A DNA stretch of 64,000 bases from Apostichopus japonicus (taxonomy: Eukaryota > Echinodermata > Holothuroidea > Aspidochirotida > Stichopodidae). How positions within the stretch are numbered: the first letter of the stretch is position 1; every line of letters begins with the position of its first letter. Location: contig NC_092580.1 of assembly GCF_037975245.1 (NCBI RefSeq), positions 8,903,001 through 8,967,000 on the forward strand, given 5' to 3'. The notes beneath the pieces are model-generated. The model was not told the DNA's origin. It worked only from the letters and a program-made list of their open reading frames with translations, and made no database searches. Of the stretch, positions 39,891-53,387 are shown piece by piece. A program made the position numbers and the translations under genes.

Positions 39891-42075
39891 ATGTGTGGCA
39901 CCGATCAATCGAATCTTCGACACCGATCAATCGAATGTTCGACACCGATCAATCGAATGTTCGACACCCATCAATCGAATGTTCGACACCCATCGATCGA
40001 ATGTTCGACACCGATCAATCGAATGTTCGACACCCGATCAATCGAATGTTCGACACCCATCAATCGAATGTTCGACACCCATCAATCGAATGTTCGACAC
40101 CCATCAATCGAATTTGCGGCACCGATCAATCGAATGTTCGACACCAATCGACCGAATGTGCGACAACCATTAATCGAATGTGCGACACCAATTAAACGAA
40201 CGTTCGACACCGATTAAACGAATGTTCGACACCGATCAATCGAATGTGCGACACCTATCAATCAAATGTGCGACACCGATCAATCGAATGTTCGACACCC
40301 ATCAATCGAATGTTCGACACCCATGAATCGAATGTTCGACACCGATCAATCGAATGTTCGACACCTATCAACCGAATGTGCGACACAGATCAATCGATGT
40401 GCTACACCGATTAAACGAATGTTCGACACCGATCAATCGAATGTGCTGCACCGATTAAGCGAATGTTCGACACCGGTAAATCGAATATACGACACCGATC
40501 AATCAAATGTGCGACATGGATCAATCAAATCTTCGACACCGATCAATCGAATGTTCGACACCGATCAATCGAATGTGCGACAGAGATCAATCGAATGTCC
40601 GACAACCATCAACCGAATGTTCGACACCCATTAATCGAATCTTCGACACCGATCAATCGAATGTTCGACACCCATCGATCGAATGTTCGACACCCATCGA
40701 TCGAATGTTCGACACCGATCAATCGAATGTTCGACACCGATCAATCGAATGTTCGACACCGATCAATCGAATTTGCGGCACCGATCAATCGAATGTTCGA
40801 CACCGATCAATCGATGTGCTACACCGATTAAACGAATGTTCGACACCGATCAATCGAATGTTCGACACCCATGAATCGAATGTTCGACACCGATCAATCG
40901 AATGTTCGACACCGATCAATCGAATGTTCGACACCCATCAATCGAATGTTCGACACCCATCAATCGAATGTGCGACATGGATCAATCAAATGTTCGACAC
41001 CGATCAATCGAATGTTAGACACCGATCAATCGAATTTGCGGCACCGATCAATCAAATGTGTGGCACCGATCAATCGAATGTTCGACACCGATCAATCGAA
41101 TGCTCGACACCTATCAACCGAATGTGCGACACAGATCAATCGATGTGCTACACCGATTAAACGAATGTTCGACACCGATCAATCGAATGTGCTGCACCGA
41201 TTAAGCGAATGTTCGACACCGGTCAATCGAATATACGACACCTATCAATCAAATGTGCGACATGGATCAATCAAATCTTCGACACCGATCAATCGAATGT
41301 TCGACACCGATCAATCGAATGTTCGACAGAGATCAATCGAATGTCCGACAACCATCAACCGAATGTTCGACACCCATCAATCAAATGTGCGACATGGATC
41401 AATCAAATGTTCGACACCGATCAATCGAATGTTCGACACCGATCAATCGAATTTGCGGCACCGATCAATCAAATGTGTGGCACCGATCAATCGAATGTTC
41501 GACACCCATCAATCGAATGTTCGACACCCATCAATCGAATGTTCGACACCCATTAATCGAATGTTCGACACCGATCAATCGAATGTTCGACACCGATCAA
41601 TCGAATGTTCGACACCCATCAATCGAATGTTCGACACCCATCAATCGAATGTTCGACACCCATCAATCGAATGTGCGACACCCATTAATCGAATGTCTGA
41701 CAACCATCAATCGAATGTGCGACAAGGATCAATCAAATGTTCGACACCTATCAATTGAATGTTCGACACCGATCAATCGATCTTGCGGCACCGATCAATC
41801 GAATTTGCGGCACCGATCAATCAAATGTGTGGCACCGATCAATCGAATGTTCGACACCGATCAATCGAATGTTCGACACCCATCAATCGAATGTTCGACA
41901 CCGATCAATCGAATGTTCGACACCCATCAATCGAATGTTCGACACACATCAATCGATGTGCTACACCGATTAAACGAAAGTTCGACACCGGTAAAATCGA
42001 ATGTGCGGTACCGATGAATCGAATGTTCGACACCTATCAATCGAATGTGCGACACCGATCAATCAAATGTTCGAC

Positions 42076-45000
42076 ACCGATCAATCGAATGTTCGACACC
42101 TATCAACCGAATGTGCGACACAGATCAATCGATGTGCTACACCGATTAAACGAATGTTCGACACCGATCAATCGAATGTGCTGCACCGATTAAGCGAATG
42201 TTCGACACCGGTCAATCGAATATACGACACCTATCAATCAAATGTGCGACATGGATCAATCAAATCTTCGACACCGATCAATCGAATGTTCGACACCGAT
42301 CAATCGAATTTGCGGCACCGATCAATCAAATGTGTGGCACCGATCAATCGAATGTTCGACACCGATCAATCGAATGTGCGACACCTATCAATCAAATGTG
42401 CGACACCGATCAATAGAATGTTCGACACCCATCAATCGAATGTTCGACACCCATCAATCGAATGTTCGACACCGATCAATCGAATGTTCGACACCCATCA
42501 ATCGAATGTTCGACACCAATCAATCGAATGTTCGACACCCATCAATCGAATGTTCGACACCGATCAATCGAATGTTCGACACCGATCAATCGAATGTTCG
42601 ACACCCATCAATCGAATGTTCGACACCCATCAATCGAATGTGCGACACCTATCAATCGAATGTGCGACACAGATCAATCGAATGTTCGACACCGATCAAT
42701 CGAATATACGACACCTATCAATCAAATGTGCGACATGGATCAATCCAATGTTCGACACCGATCAATCGAATGTTCGACACCGATCAATCGAATGTTCGAC
42801 ACCGATCAATCGAATGTGTGGCACCGATCAATCGAATGTTCGACACCCATCAATCGAATGTTCGACACCGATCAATCGAATGTTCGACACCCATCAATCG
42901 AATGTTCGACACAGATCAATCGAATGTTCGACACCGATCAATCGAATGTTCGACACCTATCAATCAAATGTGCGACATGGATCAATCAAATGTTCGACAC
43001 CGATCAATCGAATGTTCGACACCGATCAATCGAATGTTCGACACCCATCAATCGAATGTTCGACACCGATCAATCGAATCTTCGACACCGATCAATCGAA
43101 TGTTCGACACCCATCGATCGAATGTTCGACACCCATCGATCGAATGTTCGACACCCATCGATCGAATGTTCGACACCGATCAATCGAATGTTCGACACCG
43201 ATCAATCGAATGTTCGACACCCATCAATCGAATGTTCGACACCCATCAATCGAATGTTCGACACCGATCAATCGAATTTGCGGCACCGATCAATCGAATG
43301 TTCGACACCAATCGACCGAATGTGCGACAACCATCAATCGAATGTGCGACACCAATTAAACGAATGTTCGACACCGATTAAACAAATGTTCGACACCGAT
43401 CAATCGAATGTTCGACACCTATCAATCAAATGTGCGACACCGATCAATCGAATGTTCGACACCCATCAATCGAATGTTCGACACCCATCAATCGAATGTT
43501 CGACACCCATCAATCGAATGTTCGACACCCATCAATCGAATGTTCGACACCCATCAATCGAATGTTCGACACCGATCAATCGAATGTTCGACACCGATCA
43601 ATCGAATGTTCGACACCCATCAATCGAATGTTCGACACCCATCAATCGAATGTGCGACACCCATCAATCGAATGTGCGACACAGATCAATCGAATGTTCA
43701 ACACCGATCAATCGAATATACGACACCTATCAATCAAATGTGCGACATGGATCAATCCAATGTTAGACACCGATCAATCGAATGTTCGACACCGATCAAT
43801 CGAATTAGCGGCACCGATCAATCAAATGTGTGGCACCGATCAATCGAATGTTCGACACCGATCAATCGAATGTTCGACACCCATCAATCGAATGTTCGAC
43901 ACCCATTAATCGAATCTTCGACACCGATCAATCGAATGTTCGACACCGATCAATCGAATGTTCGACACCCATCGATCGAATGTTCGACACCGATCAATCG
44001 AATGTTCGACACCGATCAATCGAATGTTCGACACCCATCAATCTAATGTTCGACACCCATCAATCGAATGTTCGACACCCATCAATCGAATGTTCGACAC
44101 CCATCAATCGAATGTTCGACACCGATCAATCGAATGTTCGACACCCATCAATCGAATGTTCGACACCCATCAATCGAATGTTCGACACCCATCAATCGAA
44201 TGTTCGACACCTATCAATCGAATGTGCGACACAGATCAATCGAATGTTCGACACCGATCAATCGAATATACGACACCTATCAATCAAATGTGCGACATGG
44301 ATCAATCCAATGTTAGACACCGATCAATCGAATGTTCGACACCAATCGACCGAATGTGCGACAACCATCAATCGAATGTGCGACACCAATTAAACGAATG
44401 TTCGACACCGATTAAACGAATGTTCGACACCGATCAATCGAATGTGCGACACCTATCAATCAAATGTGCGACACCGATCAATCGAATGTTCGACACCCAT
44501 CAATCGAATGTTCGACACCCATTAATCGAATCTTCGACACCGATCAATCGAATGTTCGACACCCATCAATCGAATGTTCGACACCCATCGATCGCATGTT
44601 CGACACCGATCAATCGAATGTTCGACACCGATCAATCGAATGTTCGACACCAATCGACCGAATGTGCGACAACCATCAATCGAATGTGCGACACCAATTA
44701 AACGAATGTTCGACACCGATTAAACGAATGTTCGACACCCATCAATCGAATGTTCGACACCCATCAATCGAATGTTCGACACCCATCAATCGAATGTTCG
44801 ACACCGATCATTCGAATGTTCGACACCGATCAATCGAATGTTCGACACCCATCAATCGAATGTTCGACACCCATCAATCGAATGTGCGACACCGATCAAT
44901 CAAATGTTCGACACCCATCAATCGAATGTGCGACACCTATCAATCGAATGTGCGACACAGATCAATCGAATGTTCGACACCGATCAATCGAATATACGAC

Positions 45001-47334
45001 ACCTATCAATCCAATGTGCGACATGGATCAATCCAATGTTCGACACCGATCAATCGAATGTTCGACACCGATCAATCGAATTAGCGGCACCGATCAATCA
45101 AATGTGTGGCACCGATCAATCGAATGTTCGACACCGATCAATCGAATGTTCGACACCCATCAATCGAATGTTCGACACCCATTAATCGAATCTTCGACAC
45201 CGATCAATCGAATGTTCGACACCGATCAATCGACAGTTCGACACCCATCGATCGAATGTTCGACACCGATCAATCGAATGTTCGACACCGATCAATCGAA
45301 TGTTCGACACCCATCAATCTAATGTTCGACACCCATCAATCGAATGTTCGACACCGATCAATCGAATTTGCGGCACCGATCAATCGAATGTTCGACACCA
45401 ATCGACCGAATGTGCGACAACCATCAATCGAATGTGCGACACCAATTAAACGAATGTTCGACACCGATTAAACGAATGTTCGACACCGATCAATCGAATG
45501 TGCGACACCTATCAATCAAATGTGCGACACCGATCAATCGAATGTTCGACACCCATCAATCGAATGTTCGACACCCATCAATCGAATGTTCGACACCGAT
45601 CAATCGAATGTTCGACACCCATCAATCGAATGTTCGACACCCATCAATCGAATGTTCGACACCCATCAATCGAATCTTCGACACCGATCAATCGAATGTT
45701 CGACACCCATCAATCGAATGTTCGACACCCATCGATCGAATGTTCGACACCGATCAATCGAATGTTCGACACCGATCAATCGAATGTTCGACACCAATCG
45801 ACCGAATGTGCGACAACCATCAATCGAATGTGCGACACCAATTAAACGAATGTTCGACACCGATTAAACGAATGTTCGACACCGATCAATCGAATGTTCG
45901 ACACCCATCAATCGAATGTTCGACACCCATCAATCGAATGTTCGACACCGATCAATCGAATGTTCGACACCGATCAATCGAATGTTTGACACCCATCAAT
46001 CGAATGTTCGACACCCATCAATCGAATGTTCGACACCCATCAATCGAATGTTCGACACCGATCAATCGAATGTTCGACACCGATCAATCGAATGTTCGAC
46101 ACCCATCAATCGAATGTTCGACACCCATCAATCGAATGTGCGACACCTATCAATCGAATGTGCGACACAGATCAATCGAATGTTCGACACCGATCAATCG
46201 AATATACGACACCTATCAATCAAATGTGCGACATGGATCAATCCAATGTTAGACACCGATCAATCGAATGTTCGACACCAATCGACCGAATGTGCGACAA
46301 CCATCAATCGAATGTGCGACACCAATTAAACGAATGTTCGACACCGATTAAACGAATGTTCGACACCGATCAATCGAATGTGCGACACCTATCAATCAAA
46401 TGTGCGACACCGATCAATCGAATGTTCGACACCCATCAATCGAATGTTCAACACCCATTAATCGAATCTTCGACACCGATCAATCGAATGTTCGACACCC
46501 ATCAATCGAATGTTCGACACCCATCGATCGAATGTTCGACACCGATCAATCGAATGTTCGACACCGATCAATCGAATGTTCGACACCAATCGACCGAATG
46601 TGCGACAACCATCAATCGAATGTGCGACACAAATTAAACGAATGTTCGACACCGATTAAACGAATGTTCGACACCCATTAATCGAATGTTCGACACCCAT
46701 CAATCGAATGTTCGACACCCATCAATCGAATGTTCGACACCGATCAATCGAATGTTCGACACCGATCAATCGAATGTTTGACACCCATCAATCGAATGTT
46801 CGACACCCATCAATCGAATGTGCGACACCGATCAATCAAATGTTCGACACCCATCAATCGAATGTGCGACACCTATCAATCGAATGTGCGACACAGATCA
46901 ATCGAATGTTCGACACCGATCAATCGAATATACGACACCTATCAATCAAATGTGCGACATGGATCAATCCAATGTTCGACACCGATCAATCCAATGTTCG
47001 ACACCGATCAATCGAATTAGCGGCACCGATCAATCAAATGTGTGGCACCGATCAATCGAATGTTCGACACCGATCAATCGAATGTTCGACACCCATCAAT
47101 CGAATGTTCGACACCCATTAATCGAATCTTCGACACCGATCAATCGAATGTTCGACACCGATCAATCGACAGTTCGACACCCATCGATCGAATGTTCGAC
47201 ACCGATCAATCGAATGTTCGACACCGATCAATCGAATGTTCGACACCCATCAATCTAATGTTCGACACCCATCAATCGAATGTTCGACACCGATCAATCG
47301 AATTTGCGGCACCGATCAATCGAATGTTCGACAC
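42076..47334. repeat. 5.26-kb HOR unit, tandem copy 1
   Basis: It matches the directly adjacent 47311-53030. Offsets are 5,235 bp (42076-43794), 5,961 bp (about 43765-44546) and 5,697 bp (about 44800-47334), so copy 2 has net gains of 33 monomers and losses of 12 at two internal junctions. Landmarks are CAATAGAATG (42412), two ATCGATCG triplets, modules B at 43353, 44387, 44695, 45443, 45839, 46323 and 46631, and CGACAGTTCG (45230 and 47168). It contains no module A. Confidence 0.85.
45410..45474. repeat. HOR landmark module B (CAATCGACCG / CAATTAAACG type)
   Basis: Monomers in fixed order: ACCAATCGACCG, then CGACAACCATCAATCG or its TTAATCG form, then CGACACCAATTAAACG, then usually GACACCGATTAAACG. 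I place CAATTAAACG at about 1582, 2175, 6396, 9452, 15761, 16399, 20620, 26731, 28336, 30405, 32493, 34690, 35460, 35944, 36384, 39551, 40189, 43353, 44387, 44695, 45443, 45839, 46323, 48588, 49072, 49380, 50348, 51140, 51536, 52020, 53075, 54263, 57405, 59449, 59757, 61385 and 62419. AAATTAAACG forms are at 46631 and 52327. The 26731 copy keeps only the AATTAAACG pair. About 9 copies lie in the first 30 kb against about 30 in the last 34 kb, with spacings of 308, 396, 440, 484, 770, 968 and 1,034 bp, all multiples of 22. Confidence 0.85.
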
Positions 47335-50300
47335 CTATCAACCGAATGTGCGACACAGATCAATCGATGTGCTACACCGATTAAACGAATGTTCGACACC
47401 GATCAATCGAATGTGCTGCACCGATTAAGCGAATGTTCGACACCGGTCAATCGAATATACGACACCTATCAATCAAATGTGCGACATGGATCAATCAAAT
47501 CTTCGACACCGATCAATCGAATGTTCGACACCGATCAATCGAATTTGCGGCACCGATCAATCAAATGTGTGGCACCGATCAATCGAATGTTCGACACCGA
47601 TCAATCGAATGTGCGACACCTATCAATCAAATGTGCGACACCGATCAATAGAATGTTCGACACCCATCAATCGAATGTTCGACACCCATCAATCGAATGT
47701 TCGACACCGATCAATCGAATGTTCGACACCCATCAATCGAATGTTCGACACCAATCAATCGAATGTTCGACACCCATCAATCGAATGTTCGACACCGATC
47801 AATCGAATGTTCGACACCGATCAATCGAATGTTCGACACCCATCAATCGAATGTTCGACACCCATCAATCGAATGTGCGACACCTATCAATCGAATGTGC
47901 GACACAGATCAATCGAATGTTCGACACCGATCAATCGAATATACGACACCTATCAATCAAATGTGCGACATGGATCAATCCAATGTTCGACACCGATCAA
48001 TCGAATGTTCGACACCGATCAATCGAATGTTCGACACCGATCAATCGAATGTGTGGCACCGATCAATCGAATGTTCGACACCCATCAATCGAATGTTCGA
48101 CACCGATCAATCGAATGTTCGACACCCATCAATCGAATGTTCGACACAGATCAATCGAATGTTCGACACCGATCAATCGAATGTTCGACACCTATCAATC
48201 AAATGTGCGACATGGATCAATCAAATGTTCGACACCGATCAATCGAATGTTCGACACCGATCAATCGAATGTTCGACACCCATCAATCGAATGTTCGACA
48301 CCGATCAATCGAATCTTCGACACCGATCAATCGAATGTTCGACACCCATCGATCGAATGTTCGACACCCATCGATCGAATGTTCGACACCCATCGATCGA
48401 ATGTTCGACACCGATCAATCGAATGTTCGACACCGATCAATCGAATGTTCGACACCCATCAATCGAATGTTCGACACCCATCAATCGAATGTTCGACACC
48501 GATCAATCGAATTTGCGGCACCGATCAATCGAATGTTCGACACCAATCGACCGAATGTGCGACAACCATCAATCGAATGTGCGACACCAATTAAACGAAT
48601 GTTCGACACCGATTAAACAAAAGTTCGACACCGATCAATCGAATGTTCGACACCTATCAATCAAATGTGCGACACCGATCAATCGAATGTTCGACACCCA
48701 TCAATCGAATGTTCGACACCCATCAATCGAATGTTCGACACCCATCAATCGAATGTTCGACACCCATCAATCGAATGTTCGACACCCATCAATCGAATGT
48801 TCGACACCGATCAATCGAATGTTCGACACCGATCAATCGAATGTTCGACACCCATCAATCGAATGTTCGACACCCATCAATCGAATGTGCGACACCCATC
48901 AATCGAATGTGCGACACAGATCAATCGAATGTTCAACACCGATCAATCGAATATACGACACCTATCAATCAAGTGTGCGACATGGATCAATCGAATGTTA
49001 GACACCGATCAATCGAATGTTCGACACCAATCGACCGAATGTGCGACAACCATCAATCGAATGTGCGACACCAATTAAACGAATGTTCGACACCGATTAA
49101 ACGAATGTTCGACACCGATCAATCGAATGTGCGACACCTATCAATCGAATGTGCGACACCGATCAATCGAATGTTCGACACCCATCGATCGAATGTTCGA
49201 CACCCATTAATCGAATCTTCGACACCGATCAATCGAATGTTCGACACCCATCAATCGAATGTTCGACACCCATCGATCGAATGTTCGACACCGATCAATC
49301 GAATGTTCGACACCGATCAATCGAATGTTCGACACCAATCGACCGAATGTGCGACAACCATCAATCGAATGTGCGACACCAATTAAACGAATGTTCGACA
49401 CCGATTAAACGAATGTTCGACACCCATCAATCGAATGTTCGACACCCATCAATCGAATGTTCGACACCCATCAATCGAATGTTCGACACCGATCAATCGA
49501 ATGTTCGACACCGATCAATCGAATGTTTGACACCCATCAATCGAATGTTCGACACCCATCAATCGAATGTGCGACACCGATCAATCAAATGTTCGACACC
49601 CATCAATCGAATGTGCGACACCTATCAATCGAATGTGCGACACAGATCAATCGAATGTTCGACACCGATCAATCGAATATACGACACCTATCAATCAAAT
49701 GTGCGACATGGATCAATCCAATGTTCGACACCGATCAATCGAATGTTCGACACCGATCAATCGAATTAGCGGCACCGATCAATCAAATGTGTGGCACCGA
49801 TCAATCGAATGTTCGACACCGATCAATCGAATGTTCGACACCCATCAATCGAATGTTCGACACCCATTAATCGAATCTTCGACACCGATCAATCGAATGT
49901 TCGACACCGATCAATCGAATGTTCGACACCCATCGATCGAATGTTCGACACCGATCAATCGAATGTTCGACACCGATCAATCGAATGTTCGACACCCATC
50001 AATCTAATGTTCGACACCCATCAATCGAATGTTCGACACCCATCAATCGAATGTTCGACACCCATCAATCGAATGTTCGACACCGATCAATCGAATGTTC
50101 GACACCCATCAATCGAATGTTCGACACCCATCAATCGAATGTTCGACACCCATCAATCGAATGTGCGACACCTATCAATCGAATGTGCGACACAGATCAA
50201 TCGAATGTTCGACACCGATCAATCGAATATACGACACCTATCAATCAAATGTGCGACATGGATCAATCCAATGTTAGACACCGATCAATCGAATGTTCGA

Positions 50301-53030
50301 CACCAATCGACCGAATGTGCGACAACCATCAATCGAATGTGCGACACCAATTAAACGAATGTTCGACACCGATTAAACGAATGTTCGACACCGATCAATC
50401 GAATGTGCGACACCTATCAATCAAATGTGCGACACCGATCAATCGAATGTTCGACACCCATCAATCGAATGTTCGACACCCATTAATCGAATCTTCGACA
50501 CCGATCATTCGAATGTTCGACACCGATCAATCGAATGTTCGACACCCATCAATCGAATGTTCGACACCCATCAATCGAATGTGCGACACCGATCAATCAA
50601 ATGTTCGACACCCATCAATCGAATGTGCGACACCTATCAATCGAATGTGCGACACAGATCAATCGAATGTTCGACACCGATCAATCGAATATACGACACC
50701 TATCAATCAAATGTGCGACATGGATCAATCCAATGTTCGACACCGATCAATCGAATGTTCGACACCGATCAATCGAATTAGCGGCACCGATCAATCAAAT
50801 GTGTGGCACCGATCAATCGAATGTTCGACACCGATCAATCGAATGTTCGACACCCATCAATCGAATGTTCGACACCCATTAATCGAATCTTCGACACCGA
50901 TCAATCGAATGTTCGACACCGATCAATCGACAGTTCGACACCCATCGATCGAATGTTCGACACCGATCAATCGAATGTTCGACACCGATCAATCGAATGT
51001 TCGACACCCATCAATCTAATGTTCGACACCCATCAATCGAATGTTCGACACCGATCAATCGAATTTGCGGCACCGATCAATCGAATGTTCGACACCAATC
51101 GACCGAATGTGCGACAACCATCAATCGAATGTGCGACACCAATTAAACGAATGTTCGACACCGATTAAACGAATGTTCGACACCGATCAATCGAATGTGC
51201 GACACCTATCAATCAAATGTGCGACACCGATCAATCGAATGTTCGACACCCATCAATCGAATGTTCGACACCCATCAATCGAATGTTCGACACCGATCAA
51301 TCGAATGTTCGACACCCATCAATCGAATGTTCGACACCCATCAATCGAATGTTCGACACCCATCAATCGAATCTTCGACACCGATCAATCGAATGTTCGA
51401 CACCCATCAATCGAATGTTCGACACCCATCGATCGAATGTTCGACACCGATCAATCGAATGTTCGACACCGATCAATCGAATGTTCGACACCAATCGACC
51501 GAATGTGCGACAACCATCAATCGAATGTGCGACACCAATTAAACGAATGTTCGACACCGATTAAACGAATGTTCGACACCGATCAATCGAATGTTCGACA
51601 CCCATCAATCGAATGTTCGACACCCATCAATCGAATGTTCGACACCGATCAATCGAATGTTCGACACCGATCAATCGAATGTTTGACACCCATCAATCGA
51701 ATGTTCGACACCCATCAATCGAATGTTCGACACCCATCAATCGAATGTTCGACACCGATCAATCGAATGTTCGACACCGATCAATCGAATGTTCGACACC
51801 CATCAATCGAATGTTCGACACCCATCAATCGAATGTGCGACACCTATCAATCGAATGTGCGACACAGATCAATCGAATGTTCGACACCGATCAATCGAAT
51901 ATACGACACCTATCAATCAAATGTGCGACATGGATCAATCCAATGTTAGACACCGATCAATCGAATGTTCGACACCAATCGACCGAATGTGCGACAACCA
52001 TCAATCGAATGTGCGACACCAATTAAACGAATGTTCGACACCGATTAAACGAATGTTCGACACCGATCAATCGAATGTGCGACACCTATCAATCAAATGT
52101 GCGACACCGATCAATCGAATGTTCGACACCCATCAATCGAATGTTCAACACCCATTAATCGAATCTTCGACACCGATCAATCGAATGTTCGACACCATCA
52201 ATCGAATGTTCGACACCCATCGATCGAATGTTCGACACCGATCAATCGAATGTTCGACACCGATCAATCGAATGTTCGACACCAATCGACCGAATGTGCG
52301 ACAACCATCAATCGAATGTGCGACACAAATTAAACGAATGTTCGACACCGATTAAACGAATGTTCGACACCCATTAATCGAATGTTCGACACCCATCAAT
52401 CGAATGTTCGACACCCATCAATCGAATGTTCGACACCGATCAATCGAATGTTCGACACCGATCAATCGAATGTTTGACACCCATCAATCGAATGTTCGAC
52501 ACCCATCAATCGAATGTGCGACACCGATCAATCAAATGTTCGACACCCATCAATCGAATGTGCGACACCTATCAATCGAATGTGCGACACAGATCAATCG
52601 AATGTTCGACACCGATCAATCGAATATACGACACCTATCAATCAAATGTGCGACATGGATCAATCCAATGTTCGACACCGATCAATCCAATGTTCGACAC
52701 CGATCAATCGAATTAGCGGCACCGATCAATCAAATGTGTGGCACCGATCAATCGAATGTTCGACACCGATCAATCGAATGTTCGACACCCATCAATCGAA
52801 TGTTCGACACCCATTAATCGAATCTTCGACACCGATCAATCGAATGTTCGACACCGATCAATCGACAGTTCGACACCCATCGATCGAATGTTCGACACCG
52901 ATCAATCGAATGTTCGACACCGATCAATCGAATGTTCGACACCCATCAATCTAATGTTCGACACCCATCAATCGAATGTTCGACACCGATCAATCGAATT
53001 TGCGGCACCGATCAATCGAATGTTCGACAC
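47311..53030. repeat. 5.72-kb HOR unit, tandem copy 2
   Basis: It begins where copy 1 ends, at the GATCAATCGAATG / ACCTATCAACCG junction. It carries modules B at 48588, 49072, 49380, 50348, 51140, 51536, 52020 and 52327, CGACAGTTCG near 50930 and 52862, and a private 1-bp deletion near 52195. Other private changes include CAAAAGTTCG near 48618, CAATCAAGTGTG near 48967 and CACCCATCGATCG near 49185. Adjacency and order conservation mark a recent long tandem duplication. Confidence 0.85.
52185..52207. repeat. Singleton 21-bp monomer (private 1-bp deletion)
   Basis: ACACCATCAATCG here lacks one C or G of the usual ACACC(C/G)ATCAATCG. The corresponding monomer in the duplicate copy, near 46499, is full length. 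The offset between the two copies changes from 5,697 to 5,696 bp at this point. It is the only length change private to the 47.3-53.0 kb copy, so it arose after that duplication or is a sequencing error. Confidence 0.75.
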
Positions 53031-53387
53031 CAATCGACCGAATGTGCGACAACCATCAATCGAATGTGCGACACCAATTAAACGAATGTTCGACACCGAT
53101 TAAACGAATGTTCGACACCGATCAATCGAATGTGCGACACCTATCAATCAAATGTGCGACACCGATCAATCGAATGTTCGACACCCATCAATCGAATGTT
53201 CGACACGCATCAATCGAATGTTCGACACCGATCAATCGAATGTTCGACACCCATCAATCGAATGTTCGACACCCATCCATCGAATGTTCGACACCCATCA
53301 ATCGAATGTTCGACACCGATCAATCGAATGTTCGACACCGATCAATCGAATGTTTGACACCCATCAATCGAATGTTCGACACTCATC

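Noticed and set aside
44522-44716. Short reverse-strand open frames of 64-67 codons (also near 45666, 46458, 49207, 51363, 52145, 54859, 57232 and 59584)
   Set aside because: They arise only where ATCGATCG, AATCGACCG or TTAATCG variants remove the TGA present in the reverse complement of the modal monomer. They are satellite artefacts.
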